Shown piece by piece: positions 12,797 through 27,862 of a stretch of DNA of 64,000 nucleotides. Origin of the DNA: Merluccius polli (taxonomy: Eukaryota > Chordata > Actinopteri > Gadiformes > Merlucciidae); contig JAOPHQ010002881.1 of NCBI GenBank assembly GCA_030340625.1, positions 26,001 through 90,000 of the forward strand, in the 5' to 3' direction. The position numbers were made by a program, and so were the translations under genes. The number at the start of each line of letters is the position of its first letter. Positions within the stretch are counted from its first letter, which is position 1. Under the pieces are notes generated by a model. The model ran no database searches. It was not told the DNA's origin and saw nothing but the letters and a program-made list of their open reading frames with translations.

Positions 12797-13010
12797 TGGT
12801 AAATGGTAAATGGACTGCATTTATATAGTGTATATATATATATATATACTGTATATATATATACCATGCAAGGCAACAACCAGCACATCCGGAGCAGTGT
12901 TTGGGTGCCTTGCCTCCACACTGAGCTAGGAGGAAGCCCAGGGATCGCACCAGCAACCTTCTGGTTGCCCGACAACCTGCTCCTCCTGAGCGACTGCGGC
13001 CACCATTGAT
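12797..13010 (+). mobile_element. Fish interspersed element (TGGACTGCATTTATATAG family), internally deleted
   Basis: It begins aatggtaaatggactgcatt and ends in the block containing cagcaaccttctggttgccc and ctcctgagcgactgc, which I recognise as the two ends of a very common teleost non-autonomous repeat. A (TA)n tract at 12831-12860 replaces the usual middle. A second fragment of the same family lies in reverse at about 30806-30917. Confidence 0.65.
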
Positions 13011-14783
13011 GTGCTTGCGTCTCGGGTGTGTCGGTCATTCAACCTGGGGGAGGGGGGGGCTGGTTGTATGATACATATGATCCGGCCGACTGCCTGTAGA
13101 ACCTGTGTGGAAGCTTTAAACCCTTTATTTGACACAAAGACGGGACATATTGTTCAACACGCCTCGCATGAATAGGTGTTCGAGAGTAAGACCCATGAAT
13201 AGGAGAACTGTTGGGAGAAGTGCTGCAGACCAATATGGGGATATTATATTCCTCGCAGACGCATCACTTTGCCAGGAAAACAAGAGAAGAAGAAGAAGTA
13301 GAAGATCCATGTTGTTTTCTTTTCAGCGTCTCTTTGTTCTGCGGGGAATTGATTAGCAGGGGAGGGCAACTCATCGGTTGACATCAGAGACCATTGTTTA
13401 GTAGTTCCCAGAGTTGGCTACAGGTTGCATTCCCTGAAAATGATTTATATGTGAACTCTGGGTTGTAATCTCACCTCCTCAGCTCCAGGAGGTTGCGTTT
13501 AACCGCCCCTCCATGAGGAGTCGATGGAGGGTTTGAATTAATAAGAGATAAGCTCAAGGAGATCAGCCTATGGCCAAGGGAGACGTGCCTCAAAAGGGAG
13601 GTACTGGACTCGCATTTGTAATTTTCCTTCCAAAATGTGTCCTGGGAGGTCACTCTGGAGACACTGTGTTCTCTTGACATGTTTGTTGTTCAAAAAGTGA
13701 AACTGGAAAAAATGGTTTCTACATGTCAGCCTGTCAGAACCACAGTTTCTTTACTGTTGCGAACAAAGAACCAAACAGATTTAAAACATGTTGGCGTATT
13801 GTCCAACCGCGTGAAAGCCGTGTCCATCGTGTCTGGTCTGGTCCTTCTGTGTGACGCTTTTCAACTGCCAAATAATGCTCTAATAAAGCCGTTTATGGTC
13901 TCGCATGACATTGCTGGCATGAATCCTCGACACTTTTCAATCAACCGCAGAAGTCCAAAATTGAAACAATGCTGTAAGCTTGACTGCAACATGTGTGTGC
14001 ATTTAGTCTCACAAGAGGAGTGAGCTGCACACCGCAACGAAGACTCTCATCGGTGGACAGGACACACATGCTAGTTCTCGATACTCCACCACTGCCTTGC
14101 CACACTGGTTGGGAAAAATAGTTGAATTCATGTTCATATTTATATTCCTGGAACAGGTTACAGCAACTACTACTATTTTGATTTGCTTCATTATTGGTTG
14201 TATGCATTAGTCCACATAATGCAAGTTCTTGCTTCATTTCAATACATATTTTTTTTACAAATAATGCAATTACCTGTCCGATTTTTATGAGCCTGTATCT
14301 GCTGTGCGTGAAATATTACAAAGTTTACTCATAACATATCCCAGTAATAATATGTTTATGTTCATGGTTCATAATCATTCCCTACAACTTTAGGTTGGTG
14401 TGCTTTGAATTTCTCTTGTTGGTGTCTGAGTGTGTCTTAGCCCCAACGAGGATGTGAACTGCTGCTCCAGCAACTCTAGTTGTGGGAAAAAGCATATTTT
14501 TCTTGTGTGTCTTCGGCTGTCATAAAGTTCTTCAACGACTTGAAGTTCTTCAAGACAGCCGTGGCAGCTCCTCTAAGCTCCCTGGAGACGTCCGGACAGG
14601 AAGAGGGAGAACACAGTTAGACCCCCTCCCAGTGGAGGGAAGGTGGACTGAACCACCTCAGTAAACCCAGTCCCTGGACTCAAGCTGTCGACCCTTCACC
14701 CCAACCCCTCCACTGAATCTCCAGCCGTGCCAGCGCCGGTCCTCCTGTCCATCACAACGCACAACTTCATCTCCAGCCTGTCT

Positions 14784-14787
<4 letters not shown>

Positions 14788-14827
<40 letters not shown>

Positions 14828-15210
14828 TTATATGCATCTACACACACATGCATATGCCCCCCTCCACACACACACACACACATGTGCATACACACACATG
14901 CACATTCTCACACATACACACATGCATACGCATGTGTGCATCTACCGACATGCATACGCCCCCCTCCACACACACACACACAGACACACACACGTGCATA
15001 CACACACACACATACACACAGACACGTGCATACACACGTGTGCATCTACACACATGCATACGCCCCCCTCCACACACACACGCACACACACATATGCATC
15101 TACACACACACATGTGCAAACACATGTACGCATCTACACGCACACACACACATAAATGCATGCATGCAGCCTCTGTTCCACATACACACACGCACACACA
15201 CACACACGAA
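14788..15210. repeat. Compound (CA)n minisatellite
   Basis: Higher-order repeats consist of (CA)n joined to catgcatacgcccccctcca-like segments, seen at about 14850, 14950 and 15056, with repeated catctacacacatgcat motifs. The block is open in several frames on both strands, but only as His/Thr or Cys/Val low-complexity sequence. Confidence 0.9.
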
Positions 15211-17331
<2,121 letters not shown>

Positions 17332-19740
17332 GTATGTGTGTGAGGTCATCGTTGCAATATTGATTACAAGGTAATACACAAGTAAAGAAAACACACACTC
17401 ACACACACACACACACACACACAGCGTGTTGTATAGAGTTACAGGAGCATATCCTGCTGGTATAACCCAAGTGTGTGGCTAGTGTGTGGGAAGGCCAGTT
17501 AAGGTTGCAGTCCTTTGTCACCATGTTCAGACTCAATCGAATATTTCATCCATCAGTCTATGGCGAAGGCAGCAGGTATGACTTTACAGACCCGGTCTGA
17601 CAGCTCAGCCCAAAACTCTGAGGGTTTTTTTTTTGACATAGGTCAACCAAACCCCATATTTTCTACTGCAGACGGCTGAGTACTGGTTCGGGTACTGAGG
17701 TACTTACCAAGGTTTATGAGCACACATCACATTGGTGTCCGTTACCAATATTTTCTCTCTTATTTTGCTGCCTGTAAACATTATTTAATACTAAGGCGAC
17801 ACTGTGAGGGGAGATACGCGTGGAGTATTTATGTGTTTTATTCATCCGCACCCAGCTGTGAGATTGTTCTCCACATTCCCCTGAGGTTCCCGTGAGGATT
17901 TGTCACTCTCTGCTTAACTCTTCCCTGTGAGAGAGAGAGGGGATTTGGGCTGGGTTTTGTTTTTTTCCTCCTTAGAATGGGTGCTTGTTTGTCCCAGCGC
18001 TAAAAAAATAAAAAAGCTGGCCAATATATGCTTACACACAGAATGTCGTGCAGCAAAATATTTTTCCACCTATTTTTTGACACTGTTTTTTCATTGTAGG
18101 GGGTTTCCACTGGAAACGGGAGATTCGTATTCGGCAAAAAATAATATTCCCACTATCTCGCAATAGCCCTGTCAACTGCTTGTCATTTCCTTGGCTCCGA
18201 GCCACAGGGGCCTTTGATTTTGCGTCGGGCCTCAGTCACTTTTTCAAGGGGCGAAGCTGTGGCTATTGATACCGGGACAGGACGCCCTGTGTTCAGGGAA
18301 TTAGACAGATAGAGAGTTCGAAATATGCAGATCGTCGGGGCAGATGACCTCCCCTGCCCTACGGTATCGAATATCATATGGTGAATAGTATCTTCTCTCA
18401 TGCTTCCTCAACTCGGCACGCCACACAACGCCAGGGTCCAAAAGTGGAATGGCGGAAAAAAAAAAAAAAAAAAAAAAAAAGCACACATTACACTTCAGAG
18501 ATTCACGAATTTGAAGTGGAGCTATTTTAAGCTGAAGTGTGTCTCCTGCTTCAGTTTAAGTTGTGTGACTGCACAACTCAAAGCCTAGTTATGGCGGTAC
18601 TGGCGGCACTGACAACTTGAGGCGATATGAGCAGAAACTGATACAGTGGGTGGATGGAAACCACGGGGGGGGGGGGGGGGGGGGGGGGAGAGGGGTCCCT
18701 TAAAATGTGTGGCTTCCGAAAAAATCTCCTATTCATCACTTGAGGCCAGAGGGGAACACAATCTCTCGCATGTTTTCATTCGGTCAATTGTGCTGGCGAA
18801 TGTTGAGATTGGGTGTCGGATATACTAAGGCGTGTCACCTCTGCCCCCCCCCCCCCCCCCCCACATTCCCCCCAACTCACACACACACACACACACACAT
18901 CACCTCAAAGCAGCCCCCCCCCCACCCACCCCCACCTCCCCCGCCACACGGAAACTATGACTTCCTCCCCCCATTCATCTCACTCCAATTTTGTTTTATT
19001 TCTCCAAACTCATTTGTCAAACAATGCGGCGGTGAATCGAGCCCTGTGAGAGCCAGCCGGTCTAGGAAGAGCGAGACGGTAGCAAACCAAATCTGCCCTT
19101 TTATCATAAGCAAAGAGGGAGCGTGACACAAATGGCATTGTGGGTAATCTCAAAGAACCTGTAAACACAGAATGGAGAACGGCAATGAATCACACGATTG
19201 ACCCTTGACACAGCCCCCCTCCAACACCCCCCCCACAGTGTAAATCTATGCATTTCAAGTTTCAGCGCCAGTGTTTTTTTTTTCTTTTCTTTTCGGTTGC
19301 CCGCAATGCACATGCGGCGCGGGTTCAAGTGAAGTTCAGCCCCGTGTTTTGTCGTACGCCTGCGTGTCTCTGTGGATGTTTGTTCTCTCCGATGGCATCT
19401 TATCACACACACACACGCCGAGAACCCAGCCGGTATATCACACCGCGCTGCAGGCTAGTGTGGGCTTGCAGGGCAACGCAGCAGCCAACTATATGGGAGG
19501 CTGGCGGAGCGACTGCAGTGGACTTTGGGTGGTGGCAGATACCAGAGTGTCTGTCAGTATGGGAGTATGGGCCGCTGTCCGACTTAGGAGGCCTAGGAGA
19601 GAGAGACGGAGACGGTCCATCCCTCAGCTTCTAGACAGGACACCGTGAAGTGTGGGGTGAAATGTTGACACCCGCTGTCGCCTCGGGGTGTTTATCTGTG
19701 TGCGTGTGTGTGCGTGTGCGTGTGTGTGTGTGTGTGTGTT
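17332..19740. other. Gene-free stretch with homopolymer runs
   Basis: Poly-A of about 25 at 18456, poly-G of about 23 at 18666, poly-C of about 19 at 18844, and short (CA)n tracts near 18880 and 19410. No plausible exon was recognised. Confidence 0.5.
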
Positions 19741-19742
19741 AG

Positions 19743-19786
<44 letters not shown>

Positions 19787-19828
19787 TCCCTGTAAGTGAT
19801 AGCCACGCTTGTCCAACAATCTGTCTTC

Positions 19829-20976
19829 TTCTAGAGAGAAAGACAGAGAGACAGAGAGAGAGACAGAGAGAGAGAGAAGGGTGGCAGTTTGAGACAAGAA
19901 AGTAAAAGAAGGGAATTTTGTGCTTTCCTCAGGAGGGTAAACAGTGACATTAATATGCTGGGGATGTGTACTATGGTGCGACTTTGAGGAGCAATGTGAA
20001 TATATAAGATATTTGAGACAAAACCAAAACAGGACTTTGTTAAATCTGTACATAACAGTGATGATTATAATCTGAATTTAAGTTATGTCTTGTACCTTTA
20101 TATGTGCACTGCATTGTCCTGGGTAAGAGTTACTAGAATTGTCTTGTCAGTTTTGCTTGTGTGTGTTGTGTTAGTGTTAGTGTCGTGTTATGAATGGCCA
20201 CACAAACACGGATGTTTATGTGAATAGTTGGAGATGCCATGTGTGTGTGTGTGTGTGTGCGCCTGCGTGTGTGTATCTCCTCTTGTGTGCGTTGGCACGT
20301 CCAACCAATAAGAAAAGGCATGTGCAACAACAACAAAAGTTTTATTAAGACATAAACTTGTGTTGTTATTATTGGGGTGAGATTCTGGCATACGGTTGTC
20401 ATGTGGACCAGCTTAAAAAACCATTCGACGAGGCTAGCCTGCCTTTGTTCTGACAATATATTTTTTTGGGGTACAGGGTTAGATTCAGGTTGCAAACCAT
20501 AACAATGGCAGGGGGGTCCTTGTAGATGTGTATCCGTTCTAAGTGTCCCTGGCTTGAAAACGAGAGCCCCTGCCTTATTAGAGGACATTATGTCAGCTCA
20601 AAGCGTCCTCCACCGTCCCCTTAACTGAGAGTGAACTTCAGCCGAGACACTCAAAGGCCCTCCTTCGGTCTGTTGATACCCTCCTCCCCCCTTAACGTTC
20701 ACTTTCAGCTACCTAGCAAGGTGTCATTATGCGGGGGGGGGGGGGGGGGGTTGCATGGCAGAGTGCACCAGGTACTTCTAAGTACTTATGATGTGTGAAG
20801 TTGAAAGGTGCGATCATCTGACAAAAGGGAAATGGTATCATTATAGAATCGTACATATTCACATTGCTCCTCAAAGTCAGACCATAGTAAACATCCCAGC
20901 ATATTAATGTCACTGTTTACCCTCCTGAGAAAAGCACAACATTCCCTTCTTCTACTTTCTTGTCTCTAACTGCCAC

Positions 20977-21075
<99 letters not shown>

Positions 21076-21148
21076 TGTCTCTCTCTCTGTCTCTCTCTCT
21101 CTTTCTCTCTTTCTCTCTCTCTCTCTCTGTCTTTCTCTCTCAAAGAAG
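19829..21148. repeat. Large inverted repeat with (GA)/(CT)-containing arms
   Basis: The left arm (about 19829-20008) and right arm (about 20855-21148) are reverse complements. Shared blocks include ggtggcagttt-gagacaagaaagta, gaagggaat-ttgtgctt, ctcaggagggtaaacagtga followed by cattaatatgctggg, and gactttgaggagcaatgtga. Each arm also carries the adjoining (GA)n/(CT)n tract. About 0.85 kb of unrelated sequence, with a poly-G run at 20732, separates the arms. Confidence 0.85.
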
Positions 21149-22392
21149 TATCATCATTGACTCACGCCATGGTGCGTGTGTGGTCTCTAATACGCACCTC
21201 TGTCTCTGCCTACAAGTAATACATCCACTGAAAAGGAAATGCATTCAATGTACCGGCGGTCACATAGCAATAACATGAGTGACGTGAGGGATGTGACTGT
21301 GGTTGTCGCATGCAAAACAAAGGGAAAAGAAAATCAGAGAGGAAGGAAAGGAGTGAATGAGATTGAGAGGGGAGAGGGGAGAGGGGAGGAGAGGGGAGAG
21401 GGGAGAGGGGAGAGGGAGAGGGTGTGTGGTTTAGCGGATGTACTGTTCCTTTAGTAAACCTAAAGCAGCTGTTTTCGCTCCTCAAACACTTTTTGAACGT
21501 TTTATCGTCGGCGGCGACGTGAACAGCAGCCAGTGGAGCGAATGGATGTAGGATGCATTAAGTTGGATGCGCGCTGTCTAAACACCGGGTCCACGGCCCC
21601 GGCTCGTAGCGAGCGCGTAAATCACTCCCAAACCTATTAGGGCCGTTCGCAGTCATCTGTGTCCTGCCCAAACACACCCAAACACAGTCTAGCGAGGGTT
21701 TCTTCCTAGATGTGGTTTACCTTTTAAACGCATGGCGTCAGATTTGTTTATCCACTGGAATTGAACGGCTTTGAAGTGGATACTTTGCTTTTAATTCATA
21801 CTACTGAATCTGACTAATATTATTATTGTATGTTATTATAATCTCCTGATTGTGTTGCTGATGAAGTCGTAATGAATGCTGCATTGCCATGCTTCACCCA
21901 TAGTATCTATAATACCATTGACCATGTAGAAAACATATTAATACTGATTATGTGTTTCATAATCATGTTTGTTCTTGGTGTGATAATAACGGATACTTGG
22001 GGCTGCAGGTAATACCTGTCTGCACCGTAATGCAGGTAATACCTGTCTGTTTGTTATAGCCTTGTCTATGTCTATGACTGAGTATACAAAATGTACGACA
22101 TTTAAGCGAGGCTATTATATGGTCGATACGGCACTTAACTTTGAAAAATGCAGAGCCTTGAGAAGAACATCCTCAAACATTGACACATGAACTTTGCTAA
22201 TGTATTATGTATGTGTCGTATTCATGAGGTCCTTCATCAGGCGGTGTCTGTCAAAGGTTAATCAAGGGGTTTAAAGTGCATCCAAATGCATGTTAGGTGT
22301 ACATGCACCCCATTCTCTTCTCATCTCTCTTTCTCTTTCAACTAAACATCTGTCCAACATCTGCCTGGGAGAGTGGACCTATACCCTCCTCT

Positions 22393-22447
<55 letters not shown>

Positions 22448-23881
22448 AGAGGGACAGAGAAAGAGAGAGAGAGAGAGAGAGAGAGCTCCTTCAAGTTTGT
22501 ACTGAAAACCTCCAGCGAGAGCACAAGCAGCTGCTTCTTCCCTGTTTCTCCCTCATTAATAATTAATTTTCCACAAAACGCTGCATGGAACCAAGTTTCA
22601 CTGAAGCAAGTGCAAACTTGATTGGAGAGGGTGAACTTTTTCAGTTAGTGCTTGGAAGCGAACCATATATAATGAGTCATAGTGATAATTACGCGTGCCT
22701 GCAATGTGTGCGTTGGCAGCACAGTTCACTCCACAGTTCACAGTTCACAGCACTTTCCGAATGTTGTGGAAGGTTATCAGTTCCACAAGGCAGGCCATGC
22801 AGTGTACAATAATCCAACTAAATCAAACTGAATGAGGCGATGCTTCCCAGCTGGACCACCATAGGTCCATTATACACGCCCTGATAAAAGCTAGGATTCC
22901 CGAAGACAACAAGGCATCAAAACGCTGTTTTTTGATGTTTCTGTAGCCTGCAGTCATTGATACACATAGACTATTATAAATTATACATAATAAATACTTT
23001 TGTGGTGATAATTCATACAAGCCTGCATTAGATCAGATGGATTCCCCCCAGGGGGGAATTCTGGTTGTAACAGCAGCACACAAAAATATATCAATAAAAT
23101 ATATATAATAAAATAAAAAATATTGATATAAAAAGTATGTAATAATACAGATATTAATACAATCACAACATACAAATAAAGTAAAATAGGAAATACATTC
23201 ACAGTATCTGTAATTACAATATGATATGTCATAGTAATACATGGTATGTATTCAAGTATTGAAGTGCAGTGCAACTGAAAGAAACCCTGTTAAGAATTGA
23301 ACATTCTCCAATCTGACTCATGTTTAACAATTCCCTGTATTTTCCCCCCCTGGATGGCAGATGCATCTTCGTGGAGATAATGGATAAAATGGGTACAGTG
23401 TGTCTGTACTGTGTCTGTTGTCAGATGAGCTACTGAGAACATAAATGCTTCAGAAACTAACTAGCATTACTGACAGACTGCAGAATTGCCGCCCCCCCAC
23501 CTTGCACTACCATGAGGTTTCTTTGCTTGGCTGCAGTGTCAGCAACAGTCTGCTGCTCCACGAGCCCCCAGGAAGCACCGCAATATTACATTGGGAAAAT
23601 GTGGGTTAAAGCTGAGAAATGATGAACAGATATACAATTCTGGGCTGTTTGGGCAGCAGGACTGTGCGTAACCCTCTGATTTAGGAATCCTAAAGTCTGC
23701 TCTTTTATCGCCAGCCGGCATTGCAAATCCATTTAGTTTTGGATTCATCTTTGAATCAATTTAGAAACAGGCAGTGTCTCTTGTGGATTTGAACGTGAAC
23801 ATATGATTCACTGCTCTGTGAGGAATTTCAACTGACATGTATTTTGTCTAATGTGAATGCCAGATATTAATGTGGTGCAAC

Positions 23882-23953
<72 letters not shown>

Positions 23954-24661
23954 ACATGTGTGTGTGGGTGTGGGTATGTGCGCATGTGTGTGTGGGTGTG
24001 TGCAAGGAGCAGAACATTTTGAAGAAACCCTAATTGATTTTGATGTTAAAGTGAAACCCCATGTGTACTCTATGCTCTGCTAAAGCCTTGGCCTCGGTAC
24101 GGGGCTCCAGCTCTAAACTGTAGGACACCTCAAGGTCACAGCCTAAGCTAGGAGCCTGGAACAACACAAGACAGCACCTTTACGTTTGTTTGAGTCTGGC
24201 TGAGTGAACATAATGTTGTCTGGGCCCCAGGAGGACCCGCAGAAGCCTGCTCTGTTTTATGTTAGGCATTTTAGGGATTGAAAATACATGCTTTCAGATC
24301 TTCTCTTTTTGTTGAAATACCAACGAGATGACGGCATGACGGTGAATCGTGTTTGACAAGTACCAAAGAAATCAGCATGGCACAATTATACATTTTTTTA
24401 TTTAATATGCAAAAAAAAAAAAACACATGTTAAACATTTATAAACCCTCGGAATGCCTCTGGATAAAACATGCAATTCTGTCTTCATTCTGTTGCTAATC
24501 TTCATGCAGAATCTCTTCAGTATGGAGGGATACACATGTAACCAATAAAAAGGTATATATTAAACACATAAACATACCTTTTACCAGACATCAAATGAAC
24601 TGCATGTCACAATATTTATAACAAGTCAAACATTACACACTCACACACACACGCACACGCA

Positions 24662-24705
<44 letters not shown>

Positions 24706-25441
24706 GAGTTGTGTTTTTAGTATTTGGTCTTTAAGAAACGGTTGGTTTGTATCACAGCTGCTGCCTAACATGGAGGCTGCTGCTGGTTAGTGATTATTGC
24801 TCATAAAGGCTAAGTTGATTGCACCGACTTCACAGCGGGGGAATTTGTACCCGGTGAACATATGTCTCGCTATATGTAGAAGTTGCGGTGATGGTTAGCC
24901 AGCGACTTACTCCGTAACGCTGGAGATCAGTATTCCTAGCGGGACGAGGAGACAATGGATCCTTCACATTAATTAGCGTTGCTAATTAGTGGCGCCAGCG
25001 TTGAAATTATACCGACCGAAAAATCGCTCACGGTAATGGTCCTTAAATGCAGATGGTGTTTTTTTGTCCTTTAACTATGACAACACCTGGCATATTATCA
25101 GAGTAAAATGTACATTACAATGGAAATAGCGTCCTTGGGTTGGTGGGAGTCTAGATTTGAGAGGAGTCGGATTGAAACGACCGATAAGAGGCTCAGAAGT
25201 GATGCAGCAGCACAGGACAAAATGTTCGTTATCACTCGGTGTGAAGCTATTAAACACAGGAAGAATACAAAATAAAAATATGATTTGATACAAAACAATA
25301 ACTGTATTAGATTTAGCAATGGTAGCTACTATTTACTGAGGTTCTAGCTAGCCTACATACTAGAGAGAGAAATCCCTTCTAGACTTTCCCTGCTGTAAAA
25401 AAATTGATTTATACAAAATCACGCTGATACTACAATAACAA

Positions 25442-25500
<59 letters not shown>

Positions 25501-25863
25501 CAGTGATTGGTCCCCTCTGCTATAGAGAGGTATACAATTGAACAAAAGTTCAGCCATTACGATCAAACTGCATTATTGCAGACAAGCTGTATCTCCGAAT
25601 TAAATATGTCCAAGTGCTTTTTCTTTGTCAGTCCGTAAGAAACTAAAACAAGCGGTCCTCATCTTTATACTACCCAAGCGAACAGCGTTGTTGAGAACTA
25701 AAGCGAAAGGAACGGAAAACAACAACAACATCTATTTTCAGTGAGCTCTAACGTTGAACCTTCATCAGATTGTCCACCAGACACTTCCTCCTCCTCCTAT
25801 CATTGCACAGCACAGTCTTTTACTTTCAACACGCGGCCTTTATCGCTTCAACGGCGGTTCTCC
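21149..25863. other. Gene-free stretch 3' of ackr3
   Basis: Contents include a gagaggg-type minisatellite at 21366-21420, (GA)n at 22396-22484, and an interspersed-repeat-like tail with ccccccaggggggaattctg near 23044. (TG)n lies at 23884-23952, (CA)n at about 24666-24703 and (TA)n at 25447-25494. The last few hundred bases before 25864 are probably the ackr3 3' UTR, but no AATAAA is close to the stop codon. Confidence 0.5.
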
Positions 25864-27051
25864 TCAGATCTGCTGCGAGCTGTCGAGGGCCACGGCCGAG
25901 TACTCGGCCTCCGACACGTGGGTGGTGTCGATGAGCCGCGCCAGCCCCGTCCGGGTGGAGTACTTGAAGATGAAGGCCTTCATGAGGTCGTAGCGGTAGT
26001 TCCTGTTGATGAAGTTGTACAGGATGGGGTTGAAGCAGCAGTGGAACAGCGACAGGCACTGCGTCAGCTGCAGCGCCACGCACAGGAAGTTCTCCAGGCC
26101 GCAGGTCAGCGGCACCAGGCCCAGCTGGGAGAGGGCGTCGGTCAGCAGCACCGCGTGGTACGGCCCCCAGCACGCCAGGAAGACCACAATGTACGCCAGG
26201 ATCACCCGGCGGCTCACCCGGCGCTCCTGCTCCCCCGCCGGGGAAGAGGGCGAGGCGGAGGACGCCGCCGCCGAACGGGAGGAGGAGGAGGAGGAGGAGC
26301 GGGCGATGGCTCCCGCCAGCAGGGCGTAGAACACGGCGATGACGGGGAACGGCAGCGCGAAGCCCAGCAGGATGAAGCTCAGCTGCACGCCCACCATCCA
26401 CTCGCGGGCGCCGTCGGCGGGGTACAGCGGCCTGCACAGCACCGCGTCGCCGTGGGAGGAGCGCACGGTGTGCAGGAAGTAGGTGTCCGGCAGCGAGGCC
26501 AGCAGGGCCAGCAGCCACACCCCCGCGCACGCCCCCCGGCGAATCCGCTTCCTGCGCGCGGCGGCCCGGCCGTCGGACGCCGCCGCCGCCGCCCGGCCGG
26601 TCACGCAGCAGTAGCGGTCCACGCTCATGCACGCCAGGAAGAAGATGCTGCTGAACAGGTTGACGGAGAAGAGCAGGTGCGTGAGCTTGCACGCCGCCTC
26701 GCCGAAGGGCCAGTGGCCGCCCTGCGCCAGCGAGCTCACCCACACCGGCAGCGTGGCGCACACGCACAGGTCGGCCACGGCCAGCTGGGCGATGTACATG
26801 TGCGTCTCGTGGCGCGGCGCCGGGTCCCGCTGGGCGCGCACGTTGACCCACAGCACCAGCGCGTTGGCGGCCAGGCCCACCAGGAAGATGAAGATGTAGA
26901 GGACGCACATGGACCGGAGCAGCGCCTGGCGGTCGAAGGCCGTGGCGCACAGCACGGCCTCCACGCTGGTGATGTTGCCGAAGGGCTCGGAGAAGTTGAG
27001 CTCCGCCCAGGACTGCCACAGGTCCTCCATCTCGCTGGGGCTCAGGCTCAT
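25864..27051 (-). CDS. ackr3: Atypical chemokine receptor 3 (CXCR7), complete single coding exon
   Basis: Encodes a seven-transmembrane scavenger receptor of 395 aa. The family binds CXCL12/CXCL11 and signals through beta-arrestin rather than G proteins. Diagnostic matches to ACKR3 are LYIFIFLVGLAANALVLWVN (TM1), SVNLFSSIFFLACMSVDRY (TM3), SLPDTYFLHTV, the C-terminal FINRNYRYDLMKAFIFKYS, and the tail TGLARLIDTTHVSEAEYSA. Conserved extracellular cysteines are C35, C121, C206 and C317; Asn19 and Asn26 sit in N-glycosylation sequons. The DRY box continues CCVTG. TM6 has CWGPYH and TM7 NPILY. It is longer than human ACKR3 (362 aa) because loop 2 carries an Ala/Arg-rich insert (residues 153-172) and loop 3 a Ser/Ala-rich insert (252-279). 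An acceptor at 27115 (CAAACAG) just upstream of the ATG implies a separate 5' noncoding exon, as in other vertebrates. Which teleost paralog (a or b) is not resolved. Confidence 0.96.
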   Translation of the reverse strand: MSLSPSEMEDLWQSWAELNFSEPFGNITSVEAVLCATAFDRQALLRSMCVLYIFIFLVGLAANALVLWVNVRAQRDPAPRHETHMYIAQLAVADLCVCATLPVWVSSLAQGGHWPFGEAACKLTHLLFSVNLFSSIFFLACMSVDRYCCVTGRAAAAASDGRAAARRKRIRRGACAGVWLLALLASLPDTYFLHTVRSSHGDAVLCRPLYPADGAREWMVGVQLSFILLGFALPFPVIAVFYALLAGAIARSSSSSSSRSAAASSASPSSPAGEQERRVSRRVILAYIVVFLACWGPYHAVLLTDALSQLGLVPLTCGLENFLCVALQLTQCLSLFHCCFNPILYNFINRNYRYDLMKAFIFKYSTRTGLARLIDTTHVSEAEYSAVALDSSQQI

Positions 27052-27114
27052 CGCTGCGGACCCGTGGGCGGGGGAGGGGGGGACGGTAGACGACCCGGGG
27101 ACCTGTGAGGACTC
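27052..27114 (-). other. ackr3: ackr3 5' UTR part of the coding exon, with 3' splice site
   Basis: The minus strand reads cttgtttccaaacag followed by gagtcctcacaggtcc, a good acceptor 63 nt before the start codon. Vertebrate ACKR3 genes carry a noncoding first exon, so the true promoter should lie to the right (higher coordinates). I could not identify it. Confidence 0.55.
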
Positions 27115-27485
27115 CTGTTTGGAAACAAGGCATCGCACGGGAGATGAGGAGACGAGTGGGAGGAGTTTATCGCAGTGCCGATCAATGCAGCCAGCGGCGC
27201 GTTTTGTGTTCGGTTTTTGTTTGTGGGTTCTTTTGTAAATGTGCATGCGTTTTGTTGTCCTGGGCTTTTTTTGTTGCTCGCAGTACAATGTGTTGGTGTC
27301 AAGCTCGTGATGCATTTTGCATGTAACATAAAGCAGGTTGGAACTGGAATATTATGGGATGCAGTAAGGAATTTTATTAACTTAAAAAAAAAAAAAAAAG
27401 TCAAAGCCTCATGTGGTTTCCCCACCAAATACATAACAGTCTTAATGTGGTTAAAATACAACTTTCACAACCTCTTCAGATGTTA

Positions 27486-27654
27486 TGTACGTGTGTGTGT
27501 GTGTGTGTGTGTGTATGCAGCCGTGTGAGTGTGTACTTGTATGAATGTACCCTTATGCATGCATGTGGTGTGTGTGTGTGCACGTGTGTGTGTGTGTGTG
27601 TATGCAGCCGTGTGAGTGTGTACTTGTATGAATGTACCCTTATGCATGCATGTG

Positions 27655-27743
<89 letters not shown>

Positions 27744-27862
27744 CGGCATGTGAGTGTGTACTTGTATGAATGTACCCTTATGCATGCATGTGGTGTGTGT
27801 GTGTGTGTGTGTGCGTGTGTGCGTGTGTGTGTGCGTGTGTGTGTGAGTGCGTGTATGTATGT
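27486..27862. repeat. Compound (TG)n repeat with three 60-bp unique segments
   Basis: Three copies of a segment containing gtgagtgtgtacttgtatga and atgtacccttatgcatgcat are separated by (TG)n tracts of different length. The copies start near 27518, 27602 and 27742. The structure is a tandem duplication of microsatellite plus unique sequence. Confidence 0.93.

Noticed and set aside
25741..27108. 455-codon open frame on the plus strand across ackr3
   Set aside because: It is a GC-driven shadow of the ackr3 gene. Its Gly/Arg/His-rich translation matches no family, while the opposite strand gives a full receptor.
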